Position numbers and translations under genes: made by a program. A DNA stretch of 57,816 nt from Pelotomaculum propionicicum (GTDB taxonomy: Bacteria > Bacillota > Desulfotomaculia > Desulfotomaculales > Pelotomaculaceae), in NCBI RefSeq assembly GCF_004369225.1, contig NZ_QFFZ01000020.1, forward strand, positions 1-57,816, written 5' to 3'. The notes beneath the pieces were generated by a model. The model was not told the origin of the DNA. It searched no databases and saw only the letters and a list, made by a program, of their open reading frames with translations. Shown here piece after piece: positions 56,803 to 57,816 of this stretch; the first letter of the stretch is position 1, and each line of letters opens with the position of its first letter.

Positions 56803-57102
56803 TCAGAAGCACATGCCTTCCTTTAGTACCCGCCCCCTGCGTGTTTCCAGGCAGGGACAGATATTTTCCGCAATATTTTCAATCTTGCAGGGACAATAGA
56901 AATCCCCGTATTTCTCCTTCTTTTGGAGCAGGCCTTCCATGACCAGCTCCTTATCTTCACTGAATATATAGCCCTTAAGCCTGGCGAAGTTATCCACCCG
57001 CTCAGTTATTTCCACTTCTGGCTCCTGGGGGAATCTGTGTACCATTATTTCCGGGCTGATCGCCGTTATTTCCAGCTTCGCCCCGCATACCGGACACATC
57101 AA
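56803..57102 (-). CDS. Ferredoxin-thioredoxin-reductase-like catalytic domain protein
   Basis: 99 residues. An N-terminal MCPVCGAKLE zinc/rubredoxin knuckle is followed by a region with the FTR catalytic-subunit pattern: YGDFYCPCKIENIAENICPC then a final GMC (residues about 68-98), i.e. CPC...CPC...C. Classical FTR ends with CxC; here the stop follows GMCF, so the last cysteine is missing. It may still bind a 4Fe-4S cluster or may be a damaged copy. Divergent from idi across a palindromic region. Confidence 0.65.
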   Translation of the reverse strand: MMCPVCGAKLEITAISPEIMVHRFPQEPEVEITERVDNFARLKGYIFSEDKELVMEGLLQKKEKYGDFYCPCKIENIAENICPCLETRRGRVLKEGMCF

Positions 57103-57158
57103 AATAACTTAGGTACCGGGTACCTAAGTTATTGGTACCGGGTACCTAAGTTATAATG
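57103..57158. promoter_or_regulatory. Tandem palindromes between FTR-like gene and idi
   Basis: AATAACTTAGGTACC-G-GGTACCTAAGTTATT is a perfect 31-bp palindrome (57103-57133), and its right part GGTACCGGGTACCTAAG is repeated directly at 57134-57150. The centre of a divergent gene pair is a natural operator position, but no matching regulator is visible. Confidence 0.5.
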
Positions 57159-57228
57159 TCAAATGGCGCTCAAATTTTATAAAGCGTCACGGATTCAGGT
57201 ATACTCTAATGTATCTGGGGGTGGGACT

Positions 57229-57705
57229 GTGCAGGAATATGTCACCTTAGTGGATGAAAATGATAATGTCGTTGGAGTTGCTGAAAAAATTGATGCTCAC
57301 AGAAATCCAAAGCTGCACCGGGCGTTTTCCATCTTTATTGTTAACTCCAAGGATGAGCTGCTGATACAGCAGCGTGCTGAGGGGAAGTATCACTGTCCAG
57401 GGATGTGGGCGAATACCTGCTGTGGCCACCCGCGGCCGGGCGAATCCCTGGAGGTGGCCGCACACAGAAGGCTGCGGGAAGAAATGGGATTTGATACCGG
57501 TATGGTTAAAGTCTTTTCATTTATCTATAAAACTGATTTTGAAAACGGTTTAACAGAAAAGGAATATGATCATGTGTTTGTAGGGAGATGGGACGGTACA
57601 CCAAACATAAATTTAGATGAGGCAGCTGATTACAAATGGATCCCGAAGGACCTTTTGGAGGAAGACATTAAAAAGAACCCGCAAATTTACGGTTCAAACC
57701 CCTAA
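57229..57705 (+). CDS. idi: Isopentenyl-diphosphate delta-isomerase, type 1 (Nudix)
   Basis: Interconverts IPP and DMAPP (about 158 aa from GTG 57229). LHRAFSIFIVNSKDELLIQQ, then GMWANTCCGHPRPGE with the catalytic Cys, the Nudix-like AAHRRLREEMGF, and LTEKEYDHVF with the catalytic Glu are present. GTG 57229 gives the start MQEYVTLVDENDN, which lines up with known Idi proteins; a start at 57163 would add 22 residues, some from the repeat. DMAPP-derived dimethylallyl phosphate is also the prenyl donor for UbiX. No gene in 57706-57816. Confidence 0.9.
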   Translation: MQEYVTLVDENDNVVGVAEKIDAHRNPKLHRAFSIFIVNSKDELLIQQRAEGKYHCPGMWANTCCGHPRPGESLEVAAHRRLREEMGFDTGMVKVFSFIYKTDFENGLTEKEYDHVFVGRWDGTPNINLDEAADYKWIPKDLLEEDIKKNPQIYGSNP

Positions 57706-57816
57706 TTTTAGAGTCTACTCCCTTATTCTCTTGTTTACATAGAATTAAAGGTATTTTTGACTAGAACAATCTCTCCACTTTAACCTGTTGCCACGACCTG
57801 TCCGGCAAGCCTTGAC

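Overview
The window looks like chromosome from an anaerobic Gram-positive of the Peptococcaceae / Desulfotomaculia type (Pelotomaculum-, Cryptanaerobacter- or Desulfotomaculum-like). The grounds are the linked hpt-guaA, pur and his genes with a YerC/HisR-type regulator ahead of his, a 4Fe-4S-type PurF, a UbiD-family aromatic decarboxylase cluster, a lone LytTR regulator, and an unusual load of small palindromic repeats and decayed transposons. This placement is inference; no 16S gene is present.

Layout. (1) 1-2480: end of an IS1182-like element, a hicAB toxin-antitoxin pair with a clear promoter/operator, and a scrapyard beside tRNA-Val (fragments of aldolase, integrase and transposase, and a 31-residue peptide ORF). 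(2) 2482-9152: acpS, a DegT aminotransferase, a DUF1015 protein, a MazG-like pyrophosphohydrolase, a LolA-like lipid-binding protein, hpt and guaA. (3) 9137-12344: a decayed genomic island inserted at the 3' end of guaA, bounded by a 17-bp direct repeat and carrying an Xre-zinc ribbon-Fic operon. (4) 12385-18953: remnants of a replication-type ATPase, then a polymorphic RHS toxin locus with a presumed immunity gene; the RHS gene is cut in two by one in-frame TAA. (5) 19515-30750: a copper-amine-oxidase-N/DUF3298 secreted protein, then purE-B-C-F-M-N-H-D. Several gaps between pur genes are filled by inverted-repeat insertions, and purSQL are not here. (6) 31158-36431: hisR-like yerC, then hisC-B-H-A-F-I-E (hisG, hisD and hisZ absent). 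(7) 36804-43510: an aromatic acid decarboxylase locus: LpdD-like chaperone, UbiX prenyltransferase, UbiD catalytic subunit (N-terminus decayed), VdcD-like zinc ribbon, a LysR regulator, a XylR-N/V4R/PucR regulator and a truncated transporter. (8) 43528-50909: a transposon with a DDE transposase, an ExeA-type ATPase, a DUF5348 protein, a DUF6431 zinc-ribbon/HTH protein and a duplicated-domain protein. Its transposase gene is split at the second catalytic Asp by a 3.5-kb RIT element (three overlapping tyrosine recombinases). (9) 51004-57705: a truncated IS1182-like transposase that cuts into a TraX-like gene, two membrane or secreted unknowns, an IS630 remnant, a LytTR response regulator, a ferredoxin-thioredoxin-reductase-like protein, and idi.

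How it works together: hpt/guaA and pur supply purine nucleotides, and the AICAR released by HisF/HisH feeds PurH, so pur and his are metabolically coupled. UbiX makes prenylated FMN for UbiD, with LpdD and VdcD as accessory proteins and two aromatic-sensing regulator types alongside, which fits phenol/hydroxybenzoate metabolism. The best candidates for something little described are the five-gene DUF6431/DDE/ExeA/DUF5348 transposon with the RIT element that landed in its active-site codon, the guaA island with its Fic operon, and the repeat-stuffed pur operon.
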